DNA of 6,374 bases, from assembly GCA_947176635.1 (NCBI GenBank), contig CAMWRJ010000028.1:1-6374 (forward strand). Direction: 5' to 3'. The translations under genes were made by a program, and so were the position numbers. This DNA is from an uncultured Mycoplasmataceae bacterium (GTDB taxonomy: Bacteria; Bacillota_I; Bacilli_A; Mycoplasmatales; Mycoplasmoidaceae). Position 1 is the stretch's first letter. Every line of letters begins with the position of its first letter. Shown one piece after another: positions 1 to 6,374 of the stretch. Below the pieces are notes generated by a model, which was given only the letters and a program-made list of their open reading frames with translations, was not told the DNA's origin and did no database searches.

Positions 1-165
1 GAATTTGAATACAATCGTGCTAAAAAGATTTTAGATAATTCAGAATTTATTAAAAAGGCTTCAGTTGAAAAAATTGAATCTGAAAAAGAAAAATTAATTA
101 AATATAAAACACAATTAGATTCTATTGAAGTTCAATTAAAACAATTAAAAAATGAAATTAATTAA
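1..165 (+). CDS. valS: Valine-tRNA ligase, C-terminal fragment (5' end outside window)
   Basis: Only the last 54 codons are present, reading in frame from base 1 to TAA at 163-165. The peptide is a charged heptad-like helix with the pattern 'R..KIL.N..FI.KAS.EKIE.EKEKL..YK..L' followed by a Leu/Gln/Lys-rich end. This is the usual C-terminal coiled-coil arm of class Ia valyl-tRNA synthetases, which contacts the tRNA while the enzyme charges tRNA-Val. The catalytic HIGH and KMSKS parts lie upstream of the window. The last 14 bases overlap the start of ispH, which suggests co-transcription and coupled translation. Identification rests on this short arm alone; another coiled-coil protein is possible but less likely. 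Confidence 0.8.
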   Translation, partial: EFEYNRAKKILDNSEFIKKASVEKIESEKEKLIKYKTQLDSIEVQLKQLKNEIN

Positions 166-1066
166 GATTACACCTCGTGGTTTTTGTGACGGAGTAATTC
201 ATTCATGAAAATTAATTTTAGATGCTAAAAGAGATTATCCAAACTCTAATATTTATTTATTAGGATGATTTGTTCATAATAAAGAATTTTTAAATACTTT
301 ATTATCTGATCATCTTTTTTTATTAGATGATACTAAAGCAACTAGATATGAATTAATTAAAAATACAAAATTTAAAGATGATGATGTTGTAATATTAAGT
401 GCTCATGGTACTGATTGAAAAACAATTGAATTATTAGAAAATAAAAAAATTAAATATATTGACACTACTTGTAAATATGTTTATTCAACTCATTATAAAT
501 TAAAAGAAGCAATTGCACAAGATTTAACAATTGGTTTTATTGGTAAAAAAAATCATCCAGAAACTAGCGCTTGTGTTGCTATTTCAGAAAAAATTAGTTT
601 AATTACAAATTTAGAAGAATTAAGTGAATTTTGTTTAAAAAATAAAGATAAAAAAATTAGTTTTTTTAATCAAAGTACATTATCAATTTATGATTTATAT
701 GATTTTTATAAATACATTAAAGAAAATTGTAAAAATTATATTTTGAATAATGATATTTGTAATGCTACACAAATTAGACAAGAAGCTTTAATTAATTTAG
801 ATTATAATGTTGATTTAGTTTTAGTAGTTGGTGATCAAAGATCAAATAATTCGAAATCATTATGTAAGATTGCAAAATCTAAATTTAGAAATGCATATTT
901 AATAGCTAATGTTAGGGAAATCAATTTAGATTGATTCAAAAATGTCAAATCAATTGCAATTACCTCTGGAGCATCTACATTAACAAAAACAACAAATGAT
1001 GTAATAGAATATTTAATAAGTGTTTTTAATATAAAACCTGAGGAGATTATTGATGCAAAAAAATAG
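152..1066 (+). CDS. ispH: 4-hydroxy-3-methylbut-2-enyl diphosphate reductase (IspH/LytB)
   Basis: This 304-residue protein is full length with four TGA codons read as Trp (19, 39, 89, 261). In the MEP pathway, IspH reduces HMBPP to IPP and DMAPP at a [4Fe-4S] cluster in the cytosol, using electrons from ferredoxin or flavodoxin. Visible motifs in order: PRGFCDGV with Cys12, VHN (His42), SAHG (His85), DTTC (Cys107), HPE (His135, Glu137), QST (174-176), DICNAT..RQ (Cys203), VVGDQRSNNS (227 on) and TSGAS (Ser275). All three cluster cysteines and the main substrate histidines and glutamate are kept. Relative to E. coli, the QTT motif reads QST and the SSN motif reads SNN. ATG 152 puts the first cysteine at residue 12, exactly as in E. 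coli, which fixes the start although no Shine-Dalgarno is visible. It overlaps valS and trmL by 14 nt each. The family is clear; the presence of a full MEP pathway in this cell is not shown here. Confidence 0.9.
1041..1045 (+). promoter_or_regulatory. Ribosome binding site of trmL
   Basis: AGGAG lies inside the end of ispH, 7 nt before ATG 1053. It supports that ATG over the adjacent in-frame TTG at 1050 and lets trmL be translated independently of full coupling to ispH. Confidence 0.75.
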
Positions 1067-1562
1067 TTTAAATATTGTTTTATTTGAACCTGAAATTCCA
1101 GAAAATACAGGAAATATTATTAGAACATGTGAAAGTTTTGATTTTAAACTACATCTAATTAGACCATATGGTTTTTTCTTGAATTCTAAAAATATTTTAC
1201 GTTCATGTACAAATCATTTTAATGAAAACAATATTTTTCAATATGATGATTTCAATGATTTTTGTAATAAAAATAATGTAAATAATAATATTTTTTTATT
1301 CACTAAAAAAGGTACAAGATCACCAGATCAAATTAAATATGAATCGATTTATAAAAATCAGAATATTTATTTAATGTTTGGAAAAGAATCATCAGGAATA
1401 GCTAATGATATATTAAATAAATTTGATAAACAACAATGAATTAGAATTCCAATGAAACAAAATATTGTAAGCATAAATTTAGCTAATACAGTAGCTATTG
1501 CAAGTTATGAAGTAATTAAACAATTAGATTATTTAAACTTATTAAAGGATTATAAGGAATAA
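1053..1562 (+). CDS. trmL: tRNA (cytidine(34)/uridine(34)-2'-O)-methyltransferase TrmL (SPOUT family)
   Basis: The product is 169 residues, close to the ~157 of E. coli TrmL. The family uses SAM to methylate the 2'-O of the wobble nucleotide in tRNA-Leu isoacceptors. Near the N-terminus is LNIVLFEPEIPENTGNIIR (6-24), the family's N-x-GN-x-x-R signature. The two SAM-binding knot motifs follow: LMFGKESSG (107-115, usually GPE rather than GKE) and IPMKQNIVSINLANTVAI (132-149). The single Trp (129) is TGA, so the frame looks broken at 1437 under the standard code but is intact here. The start overlaps the ispH stop by 14 nt and the gene ends 2 nt before trmB. Assignment to TrmL rather than another SpoU/TrmH member rests on the minimal length and the short N-terminus without an extra RNA-binding domain. 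Confidence 0.9.
1554..1558 (+). promoter_or_regulatory. Ribosome binding site of trmB
   Basis: AAGGA lies in the last codons of trmL, 6 nt before ATG 1565. It confirms this start and the tight trmL-trmB arrangement. Confidence 0.7.
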
Positions 1563-1564
1563 AG

Positions 1565-2212
1565 ATGGGCAGAATTAGAAGAAAGAAAAATGATACAGAA
1601 ATTATTCAAAATAACACTGAATATTTTATTCAATCATTTGATAATAAACAATATTTTAATGACAACAAACCATTGAAATTAGAAATTGGTTATGGTAAAG
1701 GTGATTTTATTATTAATAAAGCTTTACAAAATCCAAACATTAATTTTATTGGTGTTGAAAAATGTGCAACTATTTCTTTAAAAGTTTTAAATAAGTTATC
1801 AAAATTAGAACATTTAAACAATTTAAAATTAATTTCTAATGATGCAATAGTTTTAACAGATATTTTTTTAAAACATTCAATTGATAAATTATATTTAAAT
1901 TTTTCAGATCCATGACCAAAAGCATGTCATGCAAAAAGAAGATTAACATCAGATAATTTTTTAAAAGTTTATAAAGAAATTTTAAAACCAAATGCATTGA
2001 TTGAATTTAAAACAGATAATACAAAATTATATGAATGAACATTAAAAAATTTAAATGAAACTTCTATTAAAAATGAAATTATTTATTTTAGCAATGATAT
2101 CTATTCAGATTTAGAAAATGAATTTAACAAAAACAATATTCAAACAGAATATGAAAAGAAATTTCTTTCTCAAAATGAAACAATTAAAAAAATTATTTTT
2201 AAATTAATTTAA
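1565..2212 (+). CDS. trmB: tRNA (guanine(46)-N7)-methyltransferase TrmB
   Basis: The product is 215 residues, matching the length of the Bacillus enzyme (about 213). TrmB transfers a methyl group from SAM to N7 of G46 in the tRNA variable loop. The Rossmann motif I is LEIGYGKGDFI (39-49), the acidic motif II is NFIGVE (60-65), and SNDA (91-94) should contact the adenine. The family signature LYLNFSDPWPK (109-119) is followed by H.KRRLT (122-128), then FKTDN (148-152) and TEYEKKF (194-200), the last two being guanine-binding segments. Trp117, inside the signature, and Trp158 are both TGA. It is the last gene of the run that begins with valS; about 90 nt separate it from the next gene. I see no convincing terminator after it, so some read-through is possible. 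Confidence 0.95.
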
Positions 2213-2249
2213 TTTTTATATATTTAAATAAAGAAATAAAAAATTAAAA

Positions 2250-2258
2250 TGTTAAAAT
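2250..2258 (+). promoter_or_regulatory. Candidate extended -10 promoter for the membrane protein gene
   Basis: TGT-TAAAAT fits an extended -10 (TGn followed by 5 of 6 bases of TATAAT). A start of transcription near 2264-2266 would give a leader of about 35 nt. There is no recognisable -35 box, which is common in mycoplasmas. In such AT-rich DNA a chance match is quite possible; the support is its place in the only sizeable spacer on this strand between trmB and the next gene. Confidence 0.4.
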
Positions 2259-2286
2259 TAAAATTATTGGCTTTTATTTAATTTTA

Positions 2287-2294
2287 GAAAGGTG
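2287..2294 (+). promoter_or_regulatory. Ribosome binding site of the membrane protein gene
   Basis: GAAAGGTG is a long match to the Shine-Dalgarno consensus, 5 nt before ATG 2300. It is among the strongest such sites in the window and fixes the start. Confidence 0.75.
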
Positions 2295-2299
2295 TTAAG

Positions 2300-3529
2300 A
2301 TGTCTAGAAAAACAAACTTAAATTTGGATGAAGATTCTTTAAAAGTAATTGATCCAAATCAAGAACAAATTGATGATCCTAATACAATGAATGAAGTTTT
2401 TGATTCAAAACAAGATTTAGATGAGCAAGCAAAAAACATTGTTTATGAATTAAATAACATTGAAAGAAATCAACAAGATTGAATTGATGAAAATCAAATT
2501 AGCATTGAACAAAATAATAATGAATGAACTACAAGTGAATTAAGAACTACAAAACCATTATCATCTTTGTTTAAAGAAGAAGTTAAAGTTAAAAAAGATC
2601 CAACAAGATCAGTTATTTTATCAACATTATTTATAGATTTATTTTTCGGTATTTGATTATTTATTCTTTGTATGTTACCAATTTTCTCTTCTACTTTAGG
2701 AATTGGTAATGTAACACAGATCTTTTATAAAGAAACACCATCATCAATATTCACATTAACTGCATTAGGTTATGTTAATTTAGTTTTTAGTGCAATTGTA
2801 TTATCTTTAAATATTGCTGCAATTGTATTAAGAAAAAAGAATAAATATAAAGATTTTTATTTTAATAAATTAAAGAAAAGCGCAAACATTTCATTTTATA
2901 CATTTTTTGCTTTATATTTAGCAATAATGTTAGTTATGATGCTAAATTTATTTATTCCACCTTTTGGTATAAATTCAAGTAGTTCATACTATTCTTTAAT
3001 GTATTCATTTGAAAATAAATCTATAGTAAAATCAATAGGTTGATATTTCATAATTGTATTATTTAGCATTTTAATTTCTTTATACTTTATAACTTTTATA
3101 GTTTTAGGAATGTTACAATCTAATTTATTAAACATTCAAAAAATTAAAGAAAAACACCAAATTCTTAAAGCTTTCTTTGAAGATTTAAAGAAAATTCAAA
3201 AAGAAAAGAAAGCAAATAAAGAAAAGAAAAGAAAAATAATTGCTGAAGAAGAAGAATTATTAAGTAATTTAAAAGAAATAACTGAAGAAGAAAAACAATT
3301 AATTTCAGAAGAAGAATTTCAAGAAAGAATGAAATCTAATAATGAAATTAGAAATAAAATTAAAGAATTACAAAAACAACAAGAAGAAATTAGAAGACAG
3401 CAATCAATTTTCTTGAAAAATAGAAAAGAAGACACAATTAATAGACGTCCACTAAAACCTAAAAAACAAGAAATTACAATTCCTGATAAAGAATTAGAAG
3501 AAATATTTAAAAATATTGAATTAGATTAA
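2300..3529 (+). CDS. Four-helix membrane protein with C-terminal coiled coil, function unknown
   Basis: I do not recognise a function. The 409-residue product is intact with four TGA tryptophans (61, 76, 119, 248). Residues 1-100 form a hydrophilic tail rich in D, E, N and Q with no signal peptide or lipobox. Four hydrophobic helices follow at about 104-126, 153-177, 196-220 and 247-271, with a Ser-rich loop between helices 3 and 4 (residues 225-235) and a Lys/Arg-rich loop between 2 and 3 (178-193). By the positive-inside rule both tails are cytoplasmic. Residues about 278-375 are Lys/Glu/Gln-rich with heptad-like spacing and should form a long coiled coil, ending in a basic patch and an acidic tip. 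It sits alone between its own candidate promoter and a terminator. The architecture resembles the mollicute 'MSC_0882 family' of membrane proteins, but this is from memory and unconfirmed. A scaffold or morphology role is only a guess. Confidence 0.85.
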
Positions 3530-3535
3530 TTTATA

Positions 3536-3541
3536 TATAAT
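3536..3541 (+). promoter_or_regulatory. Candidate -10 box for tlyA-dinB
   Basis: A perfect TATAAT lies just after the stop of the membrane protein gene. Transcription would begin near 3548, inside the terminator hairpin, about 35 nt before the tlyA ATG. The only -35-like hexamer, TTGAAT at 3516-3521, is spaced 14 nt away, which is short. It is the best promoter candidate here because only 17 nt separate the terminator from tlyA. Confidence 0.4.
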
Positions 3542-3565
3542 AAATACACCTAATGGTGTATTTTT
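3542..3565 (+). terminator. Rho-independent terminator after the membrane protein gene
   Basis: AAATACACC, loop TAAT and GGTGTATTT form a perfect 9-bp stem with a 4-nt loop. The T-rich strand runs into TTTTT at 3561-3565. It starts 13 nt after the upstream stop codon. It is the only G+C-containing perfect hairpin of this kind that I noticed in the window. Confidence 0.8.
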
Positions 3566-3582
3566 AATTTAATGGATAACTT

Positions 3583-4308
3583 ATGAGATTAGATATATAT
3601 TTATTTGAAAATAATTTTGCAAAAAGCAGAAATCAGGCTCAAGAAATGATTAAAAAAAATTTAGTTAAAGTTAATAATAAGGTTATTACTAAACCAAATT
3701 TTGATGTTAATAATAATGACAAAATAGAATTAATTAATGAATGAAAATATGTTTCTAGAGCTGGTTATAAATTAGAACAAGCTATTGAATATTTTAAAAT
3801 TAATTTTAAAGACAAAATAGTTTTAGATATTGGAGCATCAACTGGAGGTTTTGTTGATTGTGCATTACAAAATGAAGCTAAATTTGTTTATGCATTAGAT
3901 GTTGGTGTAGATCAATTAGATTCATCATTAAAAGATAATATTAAAGTAGCAAATATTGAAAATACTAATATTAAAGATATAAATCAAATAAAATTTAATA
4001 AAATAGATATTATTACTTGTGATGTTAGTTTTATTAGTTTAAAGCATGTATTTAAAAATATTATTAATTTAATAGACAATGATACAGTTATGATCTTTTT
4101 AATAAAACCGCAATTTGAATTAAATTCACAAATTATTAAAGATAATAATTGATGTGTAAAAAATGAAAAAGATCGTTTAAAAGCAATTAATAATGTAAAG
4201 ACTTATGCTTTAGAAAATAATATTAAATTAATAGAATATATTGAAAGTAATATAAAAGGTGCTAAAACACAAAATATTGAATATTTAGGTTTATTTAAAA
4301 AAATATAA
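3583..4308 (+). CDS. tlyA: TlyA family rRNA 2'-O-methyltransferase (hemolysin A homologue)
   Basis: The 241-residue product has an S4 RNA-binding domain (about 1-55: MRLDIYLFE, SR.QAQ.MI, V.VN...) followed by an FtsJ-like methyltransferase. YVSRAGYKL (56-64) leads into SAM motif I, LDIGASTGGFVDC (81-93), then ALDVGVDQL (104-112), CDVSFISL (146-153), LIKPQFE (173-179) and NIEYLG (231-236). The likely catalytic tetrad is Lys63-Asp147-Lys175-Glu233. Family members methylate the 2'-O of cytidines in 23S rRNA (C1920) and, in some species, 16S rRNA (C1409); they have also been called hemolysins. Trp54 and Trp190 are TGA. ATG 3583 fits the family N-terminus; only a weak GGA at 3574-3576 precedes it. 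dinB begins one base after its stop. Confidence 0.93.
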
Positions 4309-4309
4309 A

Positions 4310-5341
4310 ATGAAAAGAATAATGCATATTGATATTGATGCTTTTTTCTCATCAGCTGAAATAATCAAAAATAAAGAATTAGAAAATAAGCCATTAGCTG
4401 TAGCTGTGAAAGTTAATAATGGTATTATTTCATCTGCAAATTATTTAGCAAGACAATATGGTGTAAAAGCAGCAATGAACATTTCAAAAGCAAAAGAATT
4501 ATGTCCTTCATTACTTTGCTTAAAAGCTGATATGAATTTTTATAAAGAAACATCAAATAAATTTTTTAAATTCATTGATTTTTATCTTAAAAAAAATATG
4601 GAAATTGCTTCAGTAGATGAATGTTATGTTGATGTAACTGAATTATTAGAAAAATTTAATTATAATGAAAGATTGTTTGCATCAGATCTTAAATATAAAA
4701 TCAAAAAAGAATTTTGATTAAATGTATCTATTGGTATAGCAAAAAATAAATACATTGCTAAATTATTATCAGATAATTCAAAACCTAATGGTTTTTTAAG
4801 TGATAAAGATGTTAATATTGACAATATTAAAATTGATAATATGTTATATATTGCGAATGATAAAATAAAACAATTAAAAGACAATAATATTTTTGTTATT
4901 AAAGATTTTTTTAATATCAATAATAAAAAAATAATTCAAGAAATTATTTCTAAAAGTATTTATGATAAGATTTATTTTTTATTTCATACTAATGATGAAC
5001 AAATTACTAGTAATTTAAATAAACCAAATTCAATTTCTAAAGCTCATGATTTTTCTCAAAATGAAAGTAATACAGAAGTTATTGAATCGATTTTAATATC
5101 TTTATTAAATGATTTAATTATCAAAATAGATAAGTTAAATTTTGAATATCAAACTATTTCCATTTATTATCGTATTGATAAAAAAATATCAAGAATTAGC
5201 GCGCAAATTGATTACACTAAAACTTGACATCAAAATTTAATGCAGTTATTTAATAAAAAATGAAAAAACTTTAATGTAAATTATATTGGTATTACATTTT
5301 CTAGTGCGATAGATAAACAAGAAATTTTATTTAATGTTTAA
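4310..5341 (+). CDS. dinB: DNA polymerase IV, Y-family translesion polymerase
   Basis: The 343-residue product is of normal length for DinB, a low-fidelity polymerase that copies past damaged bases. HIDIDAFF (6-13) contains Asp8 and the steric-gate Phe13. SVDECYVDVT (101-110) supplies catalytic Asp103 and Glu104, at the same residue numbers as in E. coli. SSANYLAR (41-48) and GVKAAM (51-56) bind the incoming nucleotide, and SIGIAKNKYIAK with KPNG (140-161) completes the palm. The thumb helix-hairpin-helix (about 178-205) has lost the usual Gly-x-Gly pattern. The little finger is recognisable mainly by SISKAHDF (241-248). The C-terminus QEILF (337-341) fits the beta-clamp binding motif QxxLF. 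Three Trp codons (136, 306, 318) are TGA. It follows tlyA by one base without a Shine-Dalgarno, so translation is probably coupled, and its 3' end overlaps ruvB on the other strand. Confidence 0.93.
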
Positions 5342-6262
5342 TTTTTCTAAATATGCTATTCCAATGCTAGTTAAACTTCTTCCTTTAGAATTAATATTAA
5401 TGAAGTTATTTTTAATTAAATAATTTTCTATTTTATTTTCAATACTAGCTTTATCTAGAGATAAATTTTGAGAAATTCCTTGTAATGAAATATTTTTATG
5501 ACTATTTATAATTTTTAAATAATCAATATCTAATTTAGTTAATCCACCAGCAAAAACACCTATCTTATTAAAAATATTTTCAATATTGTTATTTTTAATT
5601 TCATCAGTATTAAAAAAATCTAAATATCTTTTTAATAAATTTATTGCATTTCTAGGATTATTTTTAGAGATGGACGCTAAATATTTTAAATGTTCATTTT
5701 CAATGCTAATGTTTTCTTTATCTAATATTTGTTTTAATATGTTGTATATGTCTTGTTCATTGTATCAATTCAAATAGAATTGTATAGGAAATCTATCTAT
5801 AAATGAATTAGGTAATTTATTTAAAAAATTAGTTGCACAAATTAAAGTGAATTTTGGTAATTTTAATCTGTTAATTTTTTGATTATTATCTGGACCAATT
5901 GGAATATCAATTACAAAATCTTCCATTATTGTATAAAGTAATTCAAATATTGTTTTATCAATCATATGACACTCATCAATAAATATAATGTCATTTTTAT
6001 TTAATAGAGAAAACACATTTAATAAATCTGAAATCTTTTTTAAATGACTTCCTTGAATAAAACTGATATTTGCATTTAAAGCATTTGAAACAATAATAGC
6101 TAATGATGTTTTACCCACTCCACTTGGTCCATTAATTAAAATATGATCTAATGTTGTTTTTGAAGATAATGATGCATTTAAATAAATATTTAAATTGAAT
6201 TTAATATCTTCTTGGCCAATAAATTCATTTAAATTAGTAGGTCTATAATGTTTAAGATTCAT
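5327..6262 (-). CDS. ruvB: Holliday junction branch migration ATPase RuvB
   Basis: The 311-residue product is slightly short for RuvB (about 336 in E. coli). Hexamers pump DNA through the RuvA-bound Holliday junction. It opens with YRPTNLNEFIGQ (6-17), the family N-terminus. Walker A is GPSGVGKT (45-52, canonically GPPGLGKT), Walker B is IFIDECH (93-99), FTLICATNF (138-146) holds sensor 1, DRF (156-158) the arginine finger Arg157, and NNPRNA (201-206) sensor 2. The winged-helix end (about 240-305) is divergent: the usual GGP and RTPRGR segments become weak, with only SKGRSLT left. Trp166 is TGA, so the frame appears to stop at 5765 under the standard code. ATG 6262 lies in the end of ruvA (11-nt overlap). 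Its last 15 bases overlap the end of dinB, codon against codon. Confidence 0.92.
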
Positions 6263-6374
6263 TTTTTAATAACTCCACAAATTTTCTAATTACAAAATCC
6301 ATTTCTCTATTTTTAAATATTTCATAATCATGATTAATTATTGAATGAACTTTATTTTTATTAAAACCTAATGA
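6252..6374 (-). CDS. ruvA: Holliday junction DNA helicase subunit RuvA, C-terminal fragment (5' end outside window)
   Basis: Forty codons are visible, entering from the right edge and ending with TAA at 6254-6252. The start of the visible peptide, SLGFNKNKVHSII, followed by an amphipathic helix ending in VIRKFVELLKNES, fits the small C-terminal domain III of RuvA, which binds RuvB ('LGY...v...i' then a helix). RuvA tetramers hold the four-way junction while RuvB drives branch migration. The family call relies heavily on the 11-nt overlap with ruvB, since ruvA-ruvB is the standard order in mollicutes and many other bacteria. Domains I and II are not in the window. Confidence 0.82.
   Translation of the reverse strand, partial: SLGFNKNKVHSIINHDYEIFKNREMDFVIRKFVELLKNES
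6273..6276 (-). promoter_or_regulatory. Ribosome binding site of ruvB
   Basis: GGAG on the - strand, inside the ruvA coding end, lies 10 nt before the ruvB ATG. The spacing is slightly long but usable, and the site supports the start at 6262. Confidence 0.55.

Noticed and set aside
743..934. Separate small gene starting at TTG 743
   Set aside because: It is an internal part of ispH (Leu198 onward), bounded only because TGA at 935 was taken as a stop.
1050..1052. TTG just before the trmL ATG as a start
   Set aside because: The ATG at 1053 has better Shine-Dalgarno spacing and matches the family N-terminus.
1437..1439. Apparent nonsense mutations splitting trmL, trmB (1916), the membrane protein gene, dinB and ruvB
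   Set aside because: All breaks are TGA, often at conserved Trp positions such as DPWPK in TrmB, so the code is table 4 and these are not pseudogenes.
2209..2247. Imperfect inverted repeat after trmB (TTAATTTTTAT with ATAAAAAATTAA) as a terminator
   Set aside because: The stem is only A-T pairs with a bulge and a 15-nt or longer AT loop; such repeats are common by chance at this base composition.
3170..3500. Lys/Glu-rich repetitive coding stretch as a DNA repeat array
   Set aside because: The repetition is at protein level (coiled-coil GAA/AAA codons) with no consistent DNA repeat unit or spacing.
3572..3592. Tiny upstream ORF (MDNLWD) overlapping the tlyA start
   Set aside because: Six codons without a Shine-Dalgarno; a chance ATG is the simpler explanation.
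4660..4920. Open frame of 86 codons on the - strand
   Set aside because: It is antisense to dinB, whose frame carries clear catalytic and KPNG motifs. The peptide is hydrophobic with no family resemblance, as expected of a shadow in AT-rich DNA.
5586..5777. Open frame of 63 codons on the + strand
   Set aside because: It lies antisense within ruvB and has no family resemblance; the - strand frame is continuous with the RuvB ATPase.

Overview
The window is from an AT-rich mollicute (Mycoplasma or Ureaplasma type). UGA is read as tryptophan: all 17 Trp codons I found in the genes here are TGA, none is TGG, and every gene except the two cut by the window edges is full length only under translation table 4. 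Spacers are very short, neighbouring genes often overlap, and NNA/NNT codons dominate. I cannot fix the species from the sequence alone.

Layout. On the + strand, bases 1-2212 form a compact co-directional run: the 3' end of valS, ispH, trmL and trmB, joined by 14-nt overlaps or a 2-nt gap and probably co-transcribed. A spacer of about 90 nt with a candidate extended -10 promoter leads to a gene of unknown function (2300-3529), a four-helix membrane protein with a long charged coiled-coil tail, closed by a good hairpin terminator at 3542-3565. Next come tlyA and dinB, one base apart. On the - strand, entering from the right edge, are the 3' end of ruvA and a complete ruvB, overlapping by 11 nt. 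dinB and ruvB converge and overlap by 15 nt at 5327-5341.

Functions. Most of the window is core information processing: tRNA charging (ValS), tRNA modification (TrmL at the wobble base, TrmB at G46), rRNA 2'-O-methylation (TlyA), translesion synthesis (DinB) and Holliday junction processing (RuvAB). Two genes stand out. One is an apparently intact ispH/lytB, a [4Fe-4S] enzyme of the MEP isoprenoid pathway, which many mycoplasmas lack. The other is the uncharacterised membrane/coiled-coil protein. I see no mobile element, CRISPR array, tRNA or rRNA gene, defence system or clear horizontal transfer, and no clearly new multi-gene system. No stretch over 300 bases lacks a gene.
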